Notes under the pieces: generated by a model
The model's database searches: none
What the model was told of the DNA's origin: nothing
The model's input: only the letters and a program-made list of their open reading frames with translations
Program-made: the position numbers and the translations under genes
In this document: positions 45,191-56,829 of the stretch, one piece after another
How the letters are laid out: every line of letters begins with the position of its first letter
Numbering within the stretch: the first letter of the stretch is position 1
DNA from: Cryptomeria japonica
Taxonomy: Eukaryota > Streptophyta > Pinopsida > Cupressales > Cupressaceae
Direction: 5' to 3'
NCBI RefSeq assembly: GCF_030272615.1
Contig: NC_081412.1
Coordinates: 140,968,747-141,032,746 of the forward strand
DNA: 64,000 nt

Positions 45191-46375
45191 TGTTTTGCCA
45201 TACTTGCAGTCTCCTCAGGGTACTTGGTCCACTACCACCCTTGTAAGGACATCACAAATGTGTGATGTAGTGTAGCCCGGGTTGGGAGTGTGTTTTGAGT
45301 TTGTGAGTATTCTGTCTTCTATGTTGCATGCTTGTTACCTGTCTAGGGCTTGGTTCTCCGAGCTCGAGGGTGGCTACTAGTTAGCCTAGGCTAGGAGGTG
45401 AGCACTCCATGGTCATCTCTTTGTTTTATTTGCAGGTTGTTAGAAGAAAATATCAGGACATGTAGATATGGCTGGAGTTAATTGTTGCAGAATTTTTTTG
45501 TAAATGTAATTAATATTCTTTGAAAGTCCTCATCTATTTGAAATGAGAGACCTATTTGTAAAATGACAATAAAGACTTGGGAATATGTTTTAAAGATATG
45601 TGATATTTATTTATGTTATATTGCAGAAAAGAAATGATTATTTCTGGTTTTTAGTTTTGAAATAAATATTTGTTGTGTATAGGATGCTTTGAAAAGAAAA
45701 AAATGTATTGATTCCCTTTATGCATTTAAAATCAAGATATTAGAAAAGAAATGGAATAGATCTACCTGCATGTAGTAGGTTGGAAAATAAAATAAAATCT
45801 AAAATTTAGATCTATACATGGAAATGTCATATTTAGTTTTATTTAAATCTGTCATTTTGTTTATTGCAGAAAATAAAATAAAAAAAAAGATTTATTATAG
45901 TCATTTCTAAAGTTTTATTTTAGTTTAGATTTATCTAGTTGCTCTTAAATTTATTAAATTGGTCATTTATATAGTTGTTGTTAAAATTATTAAATACTGT
46001 CATTTGTTTAGTTACAAGAATAAAATCTATAGTTAAACAGATTAAATGAAATAAATAGAAATTCTAAAGTTGCTATTCTAACTGATTTAATTCTGCTTTT
46101 TACTATATTATGTTGAGAGTAAATCAATATTTAAATAACCTATCTATTTCTTTTAGCAACTAGGATTTTGATAAAAAGGAAATAAATCCAATGATTCAAA
46201 TCTGTAGAAATTATCCAATCTGCTAAATATGTTTCAGATTTTTTTATTTTTCACAGAAAGCTTTTTCATAGAAAGCTTTTGTCCTAGACACCACATATAT
46301 ATAAACAGCTTTTCATGCCTATATGGAATATTTAAAAAATTCATTTCTCAGATATAAACAGAAATAAATGTATTG

Positions 46376-46378
<3 letters not shown>

Positions 46379-46406
<28 letters not shown>
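46379..46406. repeat. (TA)n microsatellite
   Basis: About 13-14 TA units in a row, within a generally AT-rich, A-run-rich part of the 4.1 kb insert (46430-46620 has several A-runs of 7-10). Confidence 0.9.
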
Positions 46407-46410
<4 letters not shown>

Positions 46411-47392
46411 TAAACCAACATATTCATATATCAAAATATATAATTGCAGTTTTTAAATAAAGCAAAAAAAAAAAACTATTTAAAACTTTATTTTATAAAA
46501 AAAATATTATTACAAAACAAAATCTTTTTTAAAAAAACAAATCTATAAAAAAAAATAATAATAAATAAAAGAGGCTTTTTGTAATGATTAAAACAGAAAA
46601 AAAAATGCTTAAAATTCTAATTAATTTTGGAGGTTAACCTTTTAGGGGATTTTTAATGGAAAATATAATGAAATATTCTACAACATTATTATTATCATAT
46701 TTGGATAAACATAGTTTAGAAGTTCAATCGGTTGAAATTAAAGCAAGGGGTAATGGGATTAATAGAAGCAAAATATTAAATAGTTGATGTTGGAAAAAGT
46801 AATATATAAACTTGATTTAAATTATTCTAATTCATTTTAGAGATCAAAATGGTTTTATTTTTATAATTAGACGGAATGATTCAATATAGTAAAATAAATA
46901 ATTTAAGAGGATATTGTAATAAAATTTCTCTATAAAAAAATTAAGGGACTAAGTCAGGCGTACCTTATTATCCCAAGTGGAGTCTTTCATCAAACAATTT
47001 AATTAACTTAATGATGTTTGGCACCTTAATTATATCTACTCAATTAGGCAATATTAATGAAATGAAATAGCAATAGTGTTAACATTTAGTAAATAATTGA
47101 TATCAAACCCGGTCATTATATTAATGTTTGTTTAGTAGAAATGGATCCAAATAAGTACTAAAAAGTGCAACTGAAATGAAAGGAACTTTTGAGAGAACTT
47201 AATAACACCCTCATGAAAATTATTTGCTTTGCTTGATAATAGAAGTTATCATAATTGTTATGTTAGTATTTAATATCAATTAAGATTTCGTTTAGAACAA
47301 ACTGTTAAGTTGTCACAACTATTTAAGTAAATGAATGCATGTAATTAAGTGCTTAAAAAAAAAAAAAAAATTGTCGGTTGTGTTTTGCCCAA

Positions 47393-47408
47393 AAGTTTGG
47401 GCATGACA
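47393..47408. repeat. Small hairpin at LTR end
   Basis: GCCCAAAAGTTTGGGC is a 7-bp perfect stem (GCCCAAA/TTTGGGC) with a 2-base loop, at the terminal end of the 4.1 kb insert. Confidence 0.6.
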
Positions 47409-47413
47409 TCTGT

Positions 47414-47959
47414 AGCCATGAGGATCCATTTATGGTCGATGGAAGATAGTGGATTAATCATCCCAATGAAGTCCAATCCCCATTGAGCGAAAAGCTCATC
47501 AACTATTATAGGCCTAAGCGACATAGCTGCATTTCTGCATTTTCCAATGTAGAACTGGCTTTCTTGTACTTTTGGACAAGGGCATGCATGTATTTAATCA
47601 ATGAGGGCCAATAATATCCTAGCCATGCAATTTTCATTATAGTTGTTTGGGCCGAGAAATGACCTCCCATGGGGCCACTATGAAACTTGTGTAGAATGTT
47701 TTCGACCTACTACCTGTCCACACAATGGAGTAGAACTCTGCCAAAGTTTCTCTTGAATAAGACACCTTCTAGCAACCAATAGCCACTATTCTGTATCCTA
47801 TAGAACCTTTTCTTTTCTGTGGGGGGGTTTGGAGGAAAACTTCCAGTTTGCATGAAGAGTTTCCAATCAATGATCTAATTTCTTTCCTCCGGTTTAGTAT
47901 GCATCAACAAAGTCTCATCTTGAGCTTCTCCTAGATCCTCAGGTTCCTGAGCTAAGTAT
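47414..47959 (-). pseudogene. Gypsy C integrase, N-terminal half
   Basis: The - strand gives PSLIKYMHACPKVQESQFYIGK (near the zinc-binding C-x-x-C region, damaged), PIIVDELFAQWGLDFIGMIN with the first catalytic Asp in GLDFIG, then DHKWILMATD, where the 4.1 kb insert breaks the gene. Upstream (47960-47700) the zinc-finger H-H region is badly broken. Confidence 0.78.
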
Positions 47960-49142
47960 TCACAGAGACCCTTGCCTCAAATTTCCTTGGTAGGCCTGAC
48001 ATCAATGTCATACTCAAAGATCTTGGTAATCTAATTAGATCTCTTTTTCATGATTTCTCCTTCCATGATGTATTCACAAACCGCAGGATGAGCCATGTAG
48101 ACAGTTGTCTTATTATGAGCAATGAAATGCCTAAACTTCTTTAAGCCTTTTACAATGGCGAATGCTTGTTTTTCAACAAAGTTGTACTTGACTCATAGAG
48201 TTTTAGTGTTTTTTAATGGAAAGCAATTGGATTCTCCTTTGTACCTTCTGCATCCTTCTATGTTAAAACAACAACAATACTGAAGCTACTGGCATAAACG
48301 TACATGAGGAAATCCTTGGACATATCCAGATTAGCTAAGATAGGGGCAGATGAGATTACCTCTTTAATATTTTCAAAAGATTCCTTGGCCTTTGGAGTCC
48401 ATTTGAAATGCATATCATTTTTAAGCATAAGGGTGATCAGTCTTACCATCCTAGCAAAATCATAAATGAATTAGTTGACGGAGTTGATCTTTCCCAAAAA
48501 ATATTGGACACCTTTCTTGTTCACTAGCAAGGAAAGCTCTTTGATAGATTTCACACAGTCTGCATCAATTGGCACTCCTTCTTTAGATACTACATGTCCC
48601 AACAACTTCCCTTGAGGCACCTTGAAGATGCATTTCTTTGGGTTTAGAGAGGTGCCAAACTCCAAGCACTTCTTGAAAACTAGCTCCAAATGGTCGAAGT
48701 GATCTTCTTTGTGCTTTGAAAAAACTATCAAGTCATCCAGGTAAATAAGAATTATTTTGTTAATTATCTCCCGAAAGGCTATATCCATGGCCCTCTAAAA
48801 AGTAGCACCAACATTAGACAACCCAAAAGGCATCTTCTAATAGAAGAACACTCCCCATTTGTTGGTGAACGTGGTTTTATGATGGTCCTTCAGTTATATC
48901 TAGAGAAGCTGTCAAGCATAGAGAACATCTCAGACCCAACTACTGTATGCAAAATCTTCTCCATCGAAGGCAAACGATAACTATCCTTCAAGGATGCCCT
49001 ATTCAAGTCCTAAAAATCCACACAAAGGTGGATGTCTCCATTCTTTTTTTGAACTGGCACCAAGTTATAAACCCAGGTGCTATGCTTAATCAAATAGACA
49101 ATCCAAGAGTTAATTAATTTCTGCAACTCTTGTGACATCAAG
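47960..49142 (-). pseudogene. Gypsy C reverse transcriptase and RNase H
   Basis: The - strand order is ELQKLINSWIVYLIKHSTWV, VPVQKKNGDIHLCVDF (49140-49010), SLKDSYRLPSMEKIL and GSEMFSMLDSFSRYN (about 48970-48890), a damaged piece, then IILIYLDDLIVFSKHKEDH (48788-48700) with the catalytic Y-L-D-D, CIFKVPQGKLLGHVVSKEG, then LKNDMHFKWTPKAKESFENIK (48420-48360) and an RNase H start (LMYVYASSFSIVVVL, with catalytic D changed to Y). Stops and frameshifts break it. The upstream linker is cut by the LTR at 49148. Confidence 0.88.
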
Positions 49143-49147
49143 GATTC

Positions 49148-50584
49148 TGTTGGTGCCCAAAACCACAGATTGGAAAATCCAAAGACTTGCCAAATCCTCA
49201 AGTAATCCAATTAGCCTTGGCCAATGAATAGGGATGGTCAAAGACCAAATCCCTCTGCACTTTAGGCTCCACTGAACCTAGGTGGGTATGCCTCTTCCTC
49301 TAAAGCACAAAAGAGGTTATTTATAATGTATTTAAATCTTTTAGCAATTTTACACAATTGGAAAATTATTGTTCTGCAACTATGCTTTATTATGTGCTTT
49401 AACTGAATGCTTTGAAAAGAAATGATTGTGAATGTATATTGAAAATGAGATTGCTTTTAGGACTTAAATGAAATTTGCATAGATTAGTTCATATAGGATT
49501 TGGGAAGAATGTTTCTATCAAGGACCTTGAATGCATACAGATCAAAACCTTAAAAGATCAATAACAGACTAGTGCCTCTATCTAGGGATATATATGACAC
49601 TTTATGTACAAAATATCTTATCAACTCAAGAGACAATTTCTCATCAACTATTAAGGTTCAGTATGTGTTATACAAACAATAAGAACTCAATCTTTCACTT
49701 AATGCAATGAGATGTTATTCACATCATAGAAAATCTATAAACATATTTATCAAGAGGACGAAGATAACTCATCAACACAAAAGTGTACACAATATTTGGA
49801 AAAAGAGACAGTGAACCTTGTATATTAATCTTCGGGAAATAATTGCATACATAAGTTGCACTTGTAAACACTTCATTACAGATTGCATGCACAAAATGAT
49901 ACTTCTTCTTCCTATAGACTTCTCTAATACAAAATGATATTCAATCCTTATAGCATTATGTTGTTCTTATGACTCTCCCCCTATATCTACATTTTTTAAC
50001 CACTTATATATGTGGTTGAATGGGCACCATACCCCTTTTGGGGTGAACAGTCACCATTTTACATTAAAATTAACAAAACCCTTTGAAATTAATATCCAAA
50101 CTAGTTAGTCAATAGCCTTGCTTTAAGATATCTTTCGGTTTTGGTGGTAGGAAACATCCACTTCTAAAATGGGTCTTCATTAGATTTGATATTTGCATAC
50201 ATTTTTATTCCAGGTTTACATCTTCTTTCATGCAGGTCGAAATAATAGGCTTTTCAGCCTTCTTACGGTATTCTGTATGGTCTATAGCCAAAAACACATT
50301 GTACAGATCTAATATTTTTATTGGAGCTTGGAAACTTGATTTTAAGAAATGGGTATTTCTTATATTTTCATGTTTCATTCATTTTAATTCTTTGTTCATA
50401 TCATCTTTTCTACAGATCAAAAACACTAGTCTTTCATGGGGTCCATTGGAATTAATTTATTCATATCCTTCTTTACTCTAGTTGTTCAAATCATTAATCA
50501 TCCATTATGTGTCATTTCCATGAAGTGACCACCTTTTTTAATAGTAGGGTGCTTGAAATTATATGGAAATTTGAAGTACCAACA
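49148..50584 (-). mobile_element. LTR insertion in gypsy C before reverse transcriptase, TSD GATTC
   Basis: 1,437 bp between GATTC (49143-49147) and GATTC (50585-50589), a perfect 5-bp duplication. Ends are TGTTGGTGCC and GTACCAACA. The polyprotein reads through cleanly when it is left out (INPKIE, then ELQKLINS). It has no coding capacity. A TATA-type ATATATAAG is on the - strand near 50005, which suggests that orientation. It is a solo LTR of a family not otherwise seen here. Confidence 0.88.
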
Positions 50585-50589
50585 GATTC

Positions 50590-51130
50590 TATCTTTGGAT
50601 TGATTGGAAATTGCTTTTGCCAAATAGGATTTTCTCCTTCAGTCAGCTCAATGGTATGTTGGATTACCTCTGGATTGTACCCATAGAGCTCATCATGTGA
50701 CCATGCTATTACCCCCATATATTCATCATAGAAATGGATTAGTTGTCTCTATCACATTGGGGAACATCTTTCCCTACCTTGAGCTTCCAACCATCCCCAA
50801 CATGGAGTTTGGTGTAATCCTCTTTATCTATTGTGAATTTCCTTTTATCATTTATGGAATCTTTGAAGTCAAAACTATTTTCTAGTGTAATCAAGCCCTT
50901 TAGGAGTTTATTTGTCTTTAACTGGATCACCTGGTCGTCATAAGCCTCGAACACCTTACGCTGCAATTGGTCCGCAAAATCCCTGGATTTATAGATGAAC
51001 ATAGCTATATGCTCATCACCTTCAAAAACTTGCCAATGGATGTCATTGTAGGGTATAGAAGGTCTAACAGTTACTCAGACTAAATTCTTATTCTCTAGCA
51101 ATGCTAAGGCAGGGTCAAACTAAGATCTTA
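50590..51130 (-). pseudogene. Gypsy C linker before reverse transcriptase
   Basis: The - strand reads a linker seen in Tat-type elements: IHWQVFEGDEHIAMFI, then QLKTNKLLKGLITLENSF, then TIDKEDYTKLHVGDGWKLKVG, a short gap, then VIAWSHDELYGYNPEVIQHTIEL and INPKIE, where the 49148-50584 insert lies. VIAWSHDEL is the usual block just before reverse transcriptase. One or two stops. Confidence 0.78.
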
Positions 51131-51680
51131 TTGTGGCCATGTGGTCAACAGCTTCATTTTTCTTCTAGGGAATCCTTTGAATATTAAAAGCCTCAAATCT
51201 TTCAAGCAGGTCCCAAACTCTATGGCGGTATGAATGCATACTAACATGCTTCACAACTAATATTCACCAGACCTGATGGATGACAAACTCTAAATATCCC
51301 AAAACTCTCAGCTAGTTGACTCTGAGGTGCTCTGCAAGACTTAGGCCATGAACAAAACCCTCATACTCTGCCTTGTTGTTAGAATAGGCAAACTGGAGAC
51401 AGAAAGACCTCAAGGTATTCTCCCCAATAGTAAAAGTGAGGTAAATGTCTTCTCTAGATCCAATTTTACATCTGGCTCCATCAAAGTGGAGGGTCCAAAG
51501 CTTAGAGGTTAGGTCTTCTTTTTCTTTTTCTCTATCCTATAGGTCCTTTGACACTTTAGGAATTGGTTGGTCTTCATCAAAAATCACATACGTCCCAATT
51601 CCAATGGCATGGTAATTCCCATAGGGACTTGCATCTATGAATTCATTTAAGAAGACCTCTTGGTTTGCAGATCGATCTCA
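51131..51680 (-). pseudogene. RNase H-like domain upstream of RT (gypsy C)
   Basis: The - strand frame reads LWTLHFDGARCKIGS, then FAYSNNKAEYEGFVHGLSLAEH, then LRVLGYLEFVIHQVW, then ERFEAFNIQRIP and EAVDHMATIRS. This is the plant/archaeal-type RNase H pattern (D in HFDGA, E in KAEYEGF, third acid expected in GDSE.VI, last D in AVDHMA). The third acid is changed: GYLE here, from a GAT-to-TAT-type change. It lies between protease (52240-52010) and reverse transcriptase (below 49142), while a second RNase H follows RT. One stop near 51289. Confidence 0.8.
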
Positions 51681-52600
51681 GGTTATCTCTTTATCTTCTA
51701 ATAATTTTACACATTTCATTTCACTTCGAGAAATGGACGTGTGGGCAACTTCAAATTTTATCATAGCTTCATTAGCTATGTGTTCTGAATGAATAATCTC
51801 AAACAATTTCTTCAAATTAGCCCCATGCTTAGTCCTAAGGATAAAGTGAGACCAATCTAAAGAGAGATATCCTCTAACCTTCAAAGTGAAATCTCGAGAC
51901 AGACAAAGGCCAAAAATGGGGGGATATTAATGACTGCTACTTCTTGGGTTACTTTGTTGCTAGGGCAAACAAATAAAGTGAGTGGAAGGTATTTTATAAT
52001 GCCCACAGTCTAGACTTTGTTTCCATTTAATTGCATAACTCCCCTACTTACAGGCTCATATTTCAAATTCAAAACTTCCGCTATTTCCTTAGGTATGATA
52101 GTAGTACTAGCATCTGAATAAATCATGGAATTGTGATGTAACTTATCTCCAACGATAAGGGTCAAAAAGAAAGGATTGGGTTTTAACTTACCTTCCCTCA
52201 TGCTAGTAGTAGCTTCAAGGCCTTCATTGGTAAGTACCACTGGGGTTCATGATTGGTCCCCTGAAAAAGGTCCACTACTCTTTGTGTGTGATTCATTTGC
52301 TTCTGACTCGATGGAAAGGTTTTCGTTTTCACCAAGTGCCTCCCACAAACGGTCTTTCTATTTAGGAATGGTGAGAATATCCCATAAGGATAAATTCATA
52401 GGAGCTTTCTTCAATTTCTCTACTATGTCAAGAATTGTGGGAACAAGAGCCTTGGAATCTTTGGCCTTGAAACATATAAAGCCTTTTGTCTTTAGGGAAC
52501 TGGAAACCACAATGGGCTATTTTGTCAGCTTCTCTGTATTTTCTTTCGTTTGTTGTATCATAGGCTCTCCGGTAAACCAGCGCTAAGAGAAAAGGTTATA
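51681..52600 (-). pseudogene. Gypsy C protease region
   Basis: The - strand frame at 52240-52010 has GLEATTSMREGKLKPNPFFL, then LTLIVGDKLHHNSMIYSDASTTIIPKEI: the retropepsin site is YSDASTT (usually DSGAS or DGGAS), so the second residue pair is altered and activity is unlikely. MQLNGNKV follows. Downstream (51884-51680) an open piece with LSLDWSHFILRTKHG and EIIHSEHIANEAMIKFE leads to the RNase H. Upstream (52600-52250) is broken linker sequence. Confidence 0.75.
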
Positions 52601-52609
52601 ATTGGACTA

Positions 52610-52957
52610 CACTTGAGGCATCTTGGTAGATGATGTGGAAGCATTATTTAGGAGAACAATCTCTTCTTCTTTCATCCATGAAAAGAGGGCGTGATCTAGG
52701 GAAATTTTAGCCTCTTGTTCCATTCACATGCTCTACATTTGAGTGGTAAGTGAAGAATTATCCATACCCAAAGAAGCATAGACTCCAACATCAGGTTTGG
52801 ATCCTTGACTCCTTTGCTCAACTATTTTTTTCTTCAAGTTTCCTCTTAGACAATTTTGTGGCATATGAGTGTGATTGCAAGGTAAGCACCACGAATTGGT
52901 GTCGTCTGCAAAGTTATTTTGGCACACAACCAATTTTGTTGTTATTTGGAGGTAAAG
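52610..52957 (-). pseudogene. Gypsy C gag C-terminus with zinc knuckle
   Basis: Continues the gag from 60809 across gypsy D. The zinc-knuckle-type motif CLPCNHTHMPQNC (CX2CX3HX4C) is at 52888-52850, one residue shorter than the usual CX2CX4HX4C spacing. It is followed by a Gln/Ser-rich stretch with GVYASLGMDNSSL and several stops. Confidence 0.7.
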
Positions 52958-53742
52958 TGAAGCAGTCACTAGTGAGGAGGGACCTCAAAGAGATCAATCC
53001 AAACTAGTCAGCAATAGTAAACACAAAGAAAACACACAAATATGATGGAGACAATGCAGAACAGATAGTTTTATTGCATGAAATTTGATTACACTCAACC
53101 GGGTTACAACATACCGGCACATAGGCCTGGTAGAATAGGTCATCACCGGGACCTTGAATCGAAAGATCTATCTTCTAGGTACAATCTATCTATCTAATAC
53201 TTTGATTGATTCTAATTGATTACATTCTAAAGCATGATTACAAATATATATATCAATCCAAAGGATCTAGTCTGCCCAAAAGGGATCAAAACCCAAAGAA
53301 CAAGACCTAACGTGCGAAATAAACAAGGTCAGCCTCCACCAAGAGATTCATCCAAAAAATCCAAAGGATGAAACATAGATAATGGGAAAAAGTTGGCCAC
53401 ACACCAAGGAACATCAAAATCAATGCCCAAGTCTTCACAAGCTTCATAATGGGTTCTGGTAGATCACCAGAATAGGTCTCGGGCAACCGGTAACAAAGGA
53501 ACAATCAGTAACAAGAAAATATCATGGAAACCGGTAGCGATATCTTGTCGGTAAGTGATCCAAATGAGATGCAGTCTAAAAGTAAGAAAGATGATCAATT
53601 CCTCAAGTAGAATCCAACTCCATAGGATCCGGTGAGCCAAAATTGGGACACAAAAAAAGGAAAACTGAAACTACAAACAGAAAAGAAAATGTTTTTTTGG
53701 GTTGATGCAAGATTGCTATGAACCGGGGATGTTCCTGCATTA
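52958..53742 (-). repeat. 3' LTR of gypsy element D
   Basis: 785 bp, from TGAAGCAGTCAC to GCATTA. It matches 59997-60808, with about 32 differences in the first 300 bases by hand count. The partner has an extra about 14 bases near 60140. Contains the CAAATATATATATC piece near 53242. Confidence 0.92.
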
Positions 53743-53995
53743 GACATCTGGGGTTAATGAAAAAGTGATCCTCTCACTTTGCTAGGGTTAGAGGGAAACC
53801 AAGGCAGTCTACCTTTACCTAAGAAATCCAAGATGAATCTTCAAATAGTCTGCCCTTCCACTTCATAAGATATTCTTTGACTATTCTGAGTACTATGCCC
53901 AATCCTACTATCTAAAATCTCTTCAATCTGATCTGATTTCTTCTGAGGCAATTATTTCTCAAGGTCTGCAACACTGTCCTCACTGAATTCTGGTT
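53743..53995 (-). pseudogene. Chromodomain of gypsy D
   Basis: The - strand frame at the end of pol reads LPQKKSDQIEEILDSRIGHST, then SYEVEGQTI and LGKGRLPWFP, the pattern of a chromovirus chromodomain (usually VEKILDSR, then YLVKWKGY, then STWE). The first aromatic cage position is kept as Y in SYEV; the Trp of VKW is replaced by Glu (VEG). It would tether integration to marked chromatin. It ends near 53790. Confidence 0.72.
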
Positions 53996-54573
53996 CATGG
54001 TAGTCATGAAGATCTACAATGTTGAGATCAGGTGAAATACTTAGACTATCTGGTAGCTCCACTTCACATGCATTTCCAGAACTGAACTTCCTCAAAATCT
54101 TATAGGGTCTAAACTTCTTCATCTACAACTTACTATAAGTTCCAACCAAGAATCTCTCTATTCTCATATATACCATCACTTCATTACCAACTTCAAATTC
54201 CTTATGTCTCCTCTTCTCATCTACCTTCTTCTTATATTTGTTGTTTGTGTCTTCTTCTTCTGAACTCTTCCGATCTTCACTACTATTATCCCTTAATTCT
54301 AATATTCCTCTAGGGTGCACTCTGGTAACAATCTCAAAAGGTGTTCTTCTGGTACTTCTATTCATTGAATTGTTGTAGGAAAACTCTACTTGTGCAAGGA
54401 TCAAATCCCAACTTCCGTGAACATATCTCTTAACATCCTTATGAATTTGGGGCCAAAAGTACTACTCATTCACCAATGCAATTGTTTTTTCGATGCCAAA
54501 ATGTCCAGCTGGTCCTCCAATGTGTTTCTATTTTATTAGGTTCTCTCTCATGGAATTCTTCATTGGCAATTGA
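53996..54573 (-). pseudogene. Gypsy D integrase, internally deleted
   Basis: The - strand reads MKNSMRENLIK, then GHFGIEKTIALVNE and YFWPQIHKDVKRYVHG (zinc-binding region, 54573-54430), then directly SWDLILAQVEFSYNNSMNRST and TPFEIVTRVHPRG (C-terminal domain) and VGNEVMVYMRIERF, LVGTYSKL, KKFRPYKILRKF. The D,D-35-E catalytic core (about 140-150 residues in the family) is missing at the junction near 54411-54422. Not active. Confidence 0.85.
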
Positions 54574-54578
54574 CACTC

Positions 54579-55415
54579 AATTGGTTGGTTTCACTATGTT
54601 GTCATTGATGGCAACATGGTATTGTGTTCTAGCTTCATGTTCTGGATCTATGGTATACTAGTAGGCACTTCACAAATACTACATTGACATTGACACCGGC
54701 ACCAGTAGGACAAAAGGATTTTGTTGGTCACCGATAATGCAGACCAACATGGTTTAGTAAAGGTTATTAGTATTGGAGGCCAACATATCTTGGATCCACC
54801 ATCGACAATTGATTTTAATGTTTATGCATTTATGTTATTTGGCCGACATGTAATTTGATATTGTATATATCTGTGTAAGCCAACATAAGGCATGTAAATT
54901 TGTATAGGGTATATAGGACAGTTTGGTAGATCATTTTGATATACACGTAGAAGAGATATGACATGGGAGATTATGGATATGCGAATATAATAGGATGCCA
55001 AAATAGTTCAGAGAGATTATGTATGTGAGGAAATTATTGTAATGGTTATTCTGGATTGTAGTCTGGAATTTTATGTAGTCAATGAGGCTCCTTTTGTGAT
55101 TAAGTAGTGTGCTCTAGGCTGTAAGCCTTTTTGCAAGTGTAGGCACCTCATATTTTGTAATATCTCTTCATATGGCCATTGGATTGATATTGTGGGTTAC
55201 AAATCCCATTGTGGTTTTTCCTCTTTGAAGTTTTCCATGTATAAATTTGTGTGTTATGATTCTTATTTATGTGATTGGCTTATTGGTTGCTTTACTTCTT
55301 TCAATTCTATATGTACCGGTATACCGATTGGTGTATGCATGTTTTAATAAGGCTAAAACTTATCATTCTAGTATAACACTTATTCACCCCCCCTCTCAGT
55401 GTAATTGGTTTCCAA
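54579..55415 (+). mobile_element. Solo copia-type LTR in gypsy D integrase
   Basis: 837 bp with CACTC on both sides (54574-54578 and 55416-55420). It contains TGTTGTCATTGATGGCAAC near its start, a TATAGGGTATATAGG near 54902, the TCAATGAGGCTCC and TGTGGTTTTTCC blocks, and CACCCCCCCTCTCAGTG near its end, so it is of the copia LTR group. The terminal bases AATTGG...TTTCCAA are mutated from TGTTGG...CCAACA. Confidence 0.8.
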
Positions 55416-55420
55416 CACTC

Positions 55421-56010
55421 TTAGGTATGCACAACTGAACTCCCCTAAATAACATCCCATCTTAAATGAAATAATCCAACCATTTTCTGCTATCAACCAT
55501 AACCGGTTCTCTACATGCTTTCCAAGGTTCTGCAAAATTTGGGTCTTCATCATACAAGGTCTTCAACTCTTCAAAACCTAATACTGTCACTCTAATCTCA
55601 GTCAACAAATTCCTTCTCCTACTCAATGCATCAACAACTTTGTTAGATTTCCCACTTCTACTTTTCAACACAAAGGTGTAACTCTACAAGAATTCTACCC
55701 ATCTCATATGTCTCTAATTCAACTTACTTTGACTGTTCAAATACTATAAAACTTGATGATTTGTATACAAGACAAAATCCATAAGCAACAAGTAGTGTCT
55801 CTATTTCTTAAAGGCTTGAAATATGGCATAAAATTCCTAATCATATACTGAATATCACTTTTGGGCATCATTCAATTTCTCACTGAAATAGGCTGCTGCT
55901 CTCCCTTCTTGACTCAAAATTGCTCCTATTGTTGTTCCACTTGCATCACAATCCACTTGAAATACTTTATTAAAATTTGGTAAAGTTAACACAGGCTGCT
56001 CAGTCACTTT
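55421..56010 (-). pseudogene. Gypsy D RNase H and integrase start
   Basis: The - strand has a broken RNase H with HQVLKYLNSQ-type sequence near 55740 and RSGKSNKVVDALSRR (55671-55620), the standard end of gypsy RNase H, then IRVTVLGFEELKTLYDEDPNF and DGMLFRGVQLCIPKS, the lead into integrase. Many stops in 55680-56000. Confidence 0.78.
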
Positions 56011-56829
56011 CTACTTCAACAATTCAAAACTTTTGTTTTCTCCGGTGGTCCATTTGAATTCCTTCTGATCTCCTCTCATGGTCTCAGTCATAGGGTTACA
56101 AACTGAACTGAAATTTTTCATAAACGACTGGTAAAAACTAGCCAATCCATGAAATGATCTTACCTCCCCAATGCTTTCTAATGTAGGCCACTCAATAATG
56201 GCTTTCACTTTCTTAGGGTCCAACTTCAAACCATCATCAGTTATCACAAATCCTAGATAAACTAACTCATCCTTCATGAAAGTACACTTCTTGATATTGA
56301 TCAACAACTTTTCTTCTCTCAACCTCTGCAAAACTTGTCTTAACCGCAACAAACTCTCCTCTTTTGTTTTACTAAACATCAGAATGTCATCCAAATATAC
56401 AATAAAAAACTTACCCAATAATTTCTTCAATACCTAATTCATCAGCCTCATGAAAGTACTCAGTGCATTAGTCAATCCAAAAGGCATCACCAGCCATTCA
56501 TATAGTCCTTCATTTGTCTTAAATGTTGTCTTCCACTCATCACCTTCTCTGATCCTGATCTGATTATATCCACTCTTCAAATCTATCTTTGTAAAGTATT
56601 TTGCTCCACTCAAACAATCAATTATGTCATCCATCCTAGGCAAAGGAAATTGGTATTTCACTGTGATCTTGTTTATTGCTCTTGAATTGGTACACATTCT
56701 CCACTCTCCATTCTTCTTAGTTGCTAATATTGCTAGTACTCCACAAGGGCTCAAACTCTCCCTGGTCAAACCTTTCTTCAACAACTTATGCACTTGTCTA
56801 TTCAGTTCTTCATTCTCTGCCAGTATCAA
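56011..56829 (-). pseudogene. Gypsy D reverse transcriptase
   Basis: The - strand has a nearly open frame. [96 protein letters not shown], then after a stop near 56432 LGKFFIVYLDDILMFSK with the catalytic Y-L-D-D, then LGFVITDDGLKLDPKKVKAI and the thumb-RNase H joint WTTGENKSFELLK. Arg and Asn replace the expected residues in CTNSRAIN (usually CVDSRAIN), so the first catalytic Asp of the palm is lost. Chromovirus-type. Confidence 0.93.

Larger units (their letters stand above)
43320..47408 (-). mobile_element. 4.1 kb LTR-like insertion in the gypsy C integrase
   Basis: It splits integrase between WILMATD (right) and DYFTRWTEAV (left). Ends are TGTAAGGCC at 43320 and GGGCATGACA at 47408, so it is TG...CA in both senses and reads TGTCATGCCC on the - strand, a start common to plant gypsy LTRs. 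Flanks TCTAT (43315-43319) and TCTGT (47409-47413) make a 5-bp duplication with one change. I find no ORF, no second LTR and no PBS inside, so it is a very long solo LTR or a non-coding element. Contents: 45142-45195 tandem repeat, (TA)n, and a strongly A/T-rich half (45480-47400). Confidence 0.75.

Noticed and set aside
46379..46620. Possible origin or centromere-like A/T-rich DNA
   Set aside because: It is inside a bounded LTR-like insert and is only simple sequence ((TA)n and A-runs); nothing else supports such a role.
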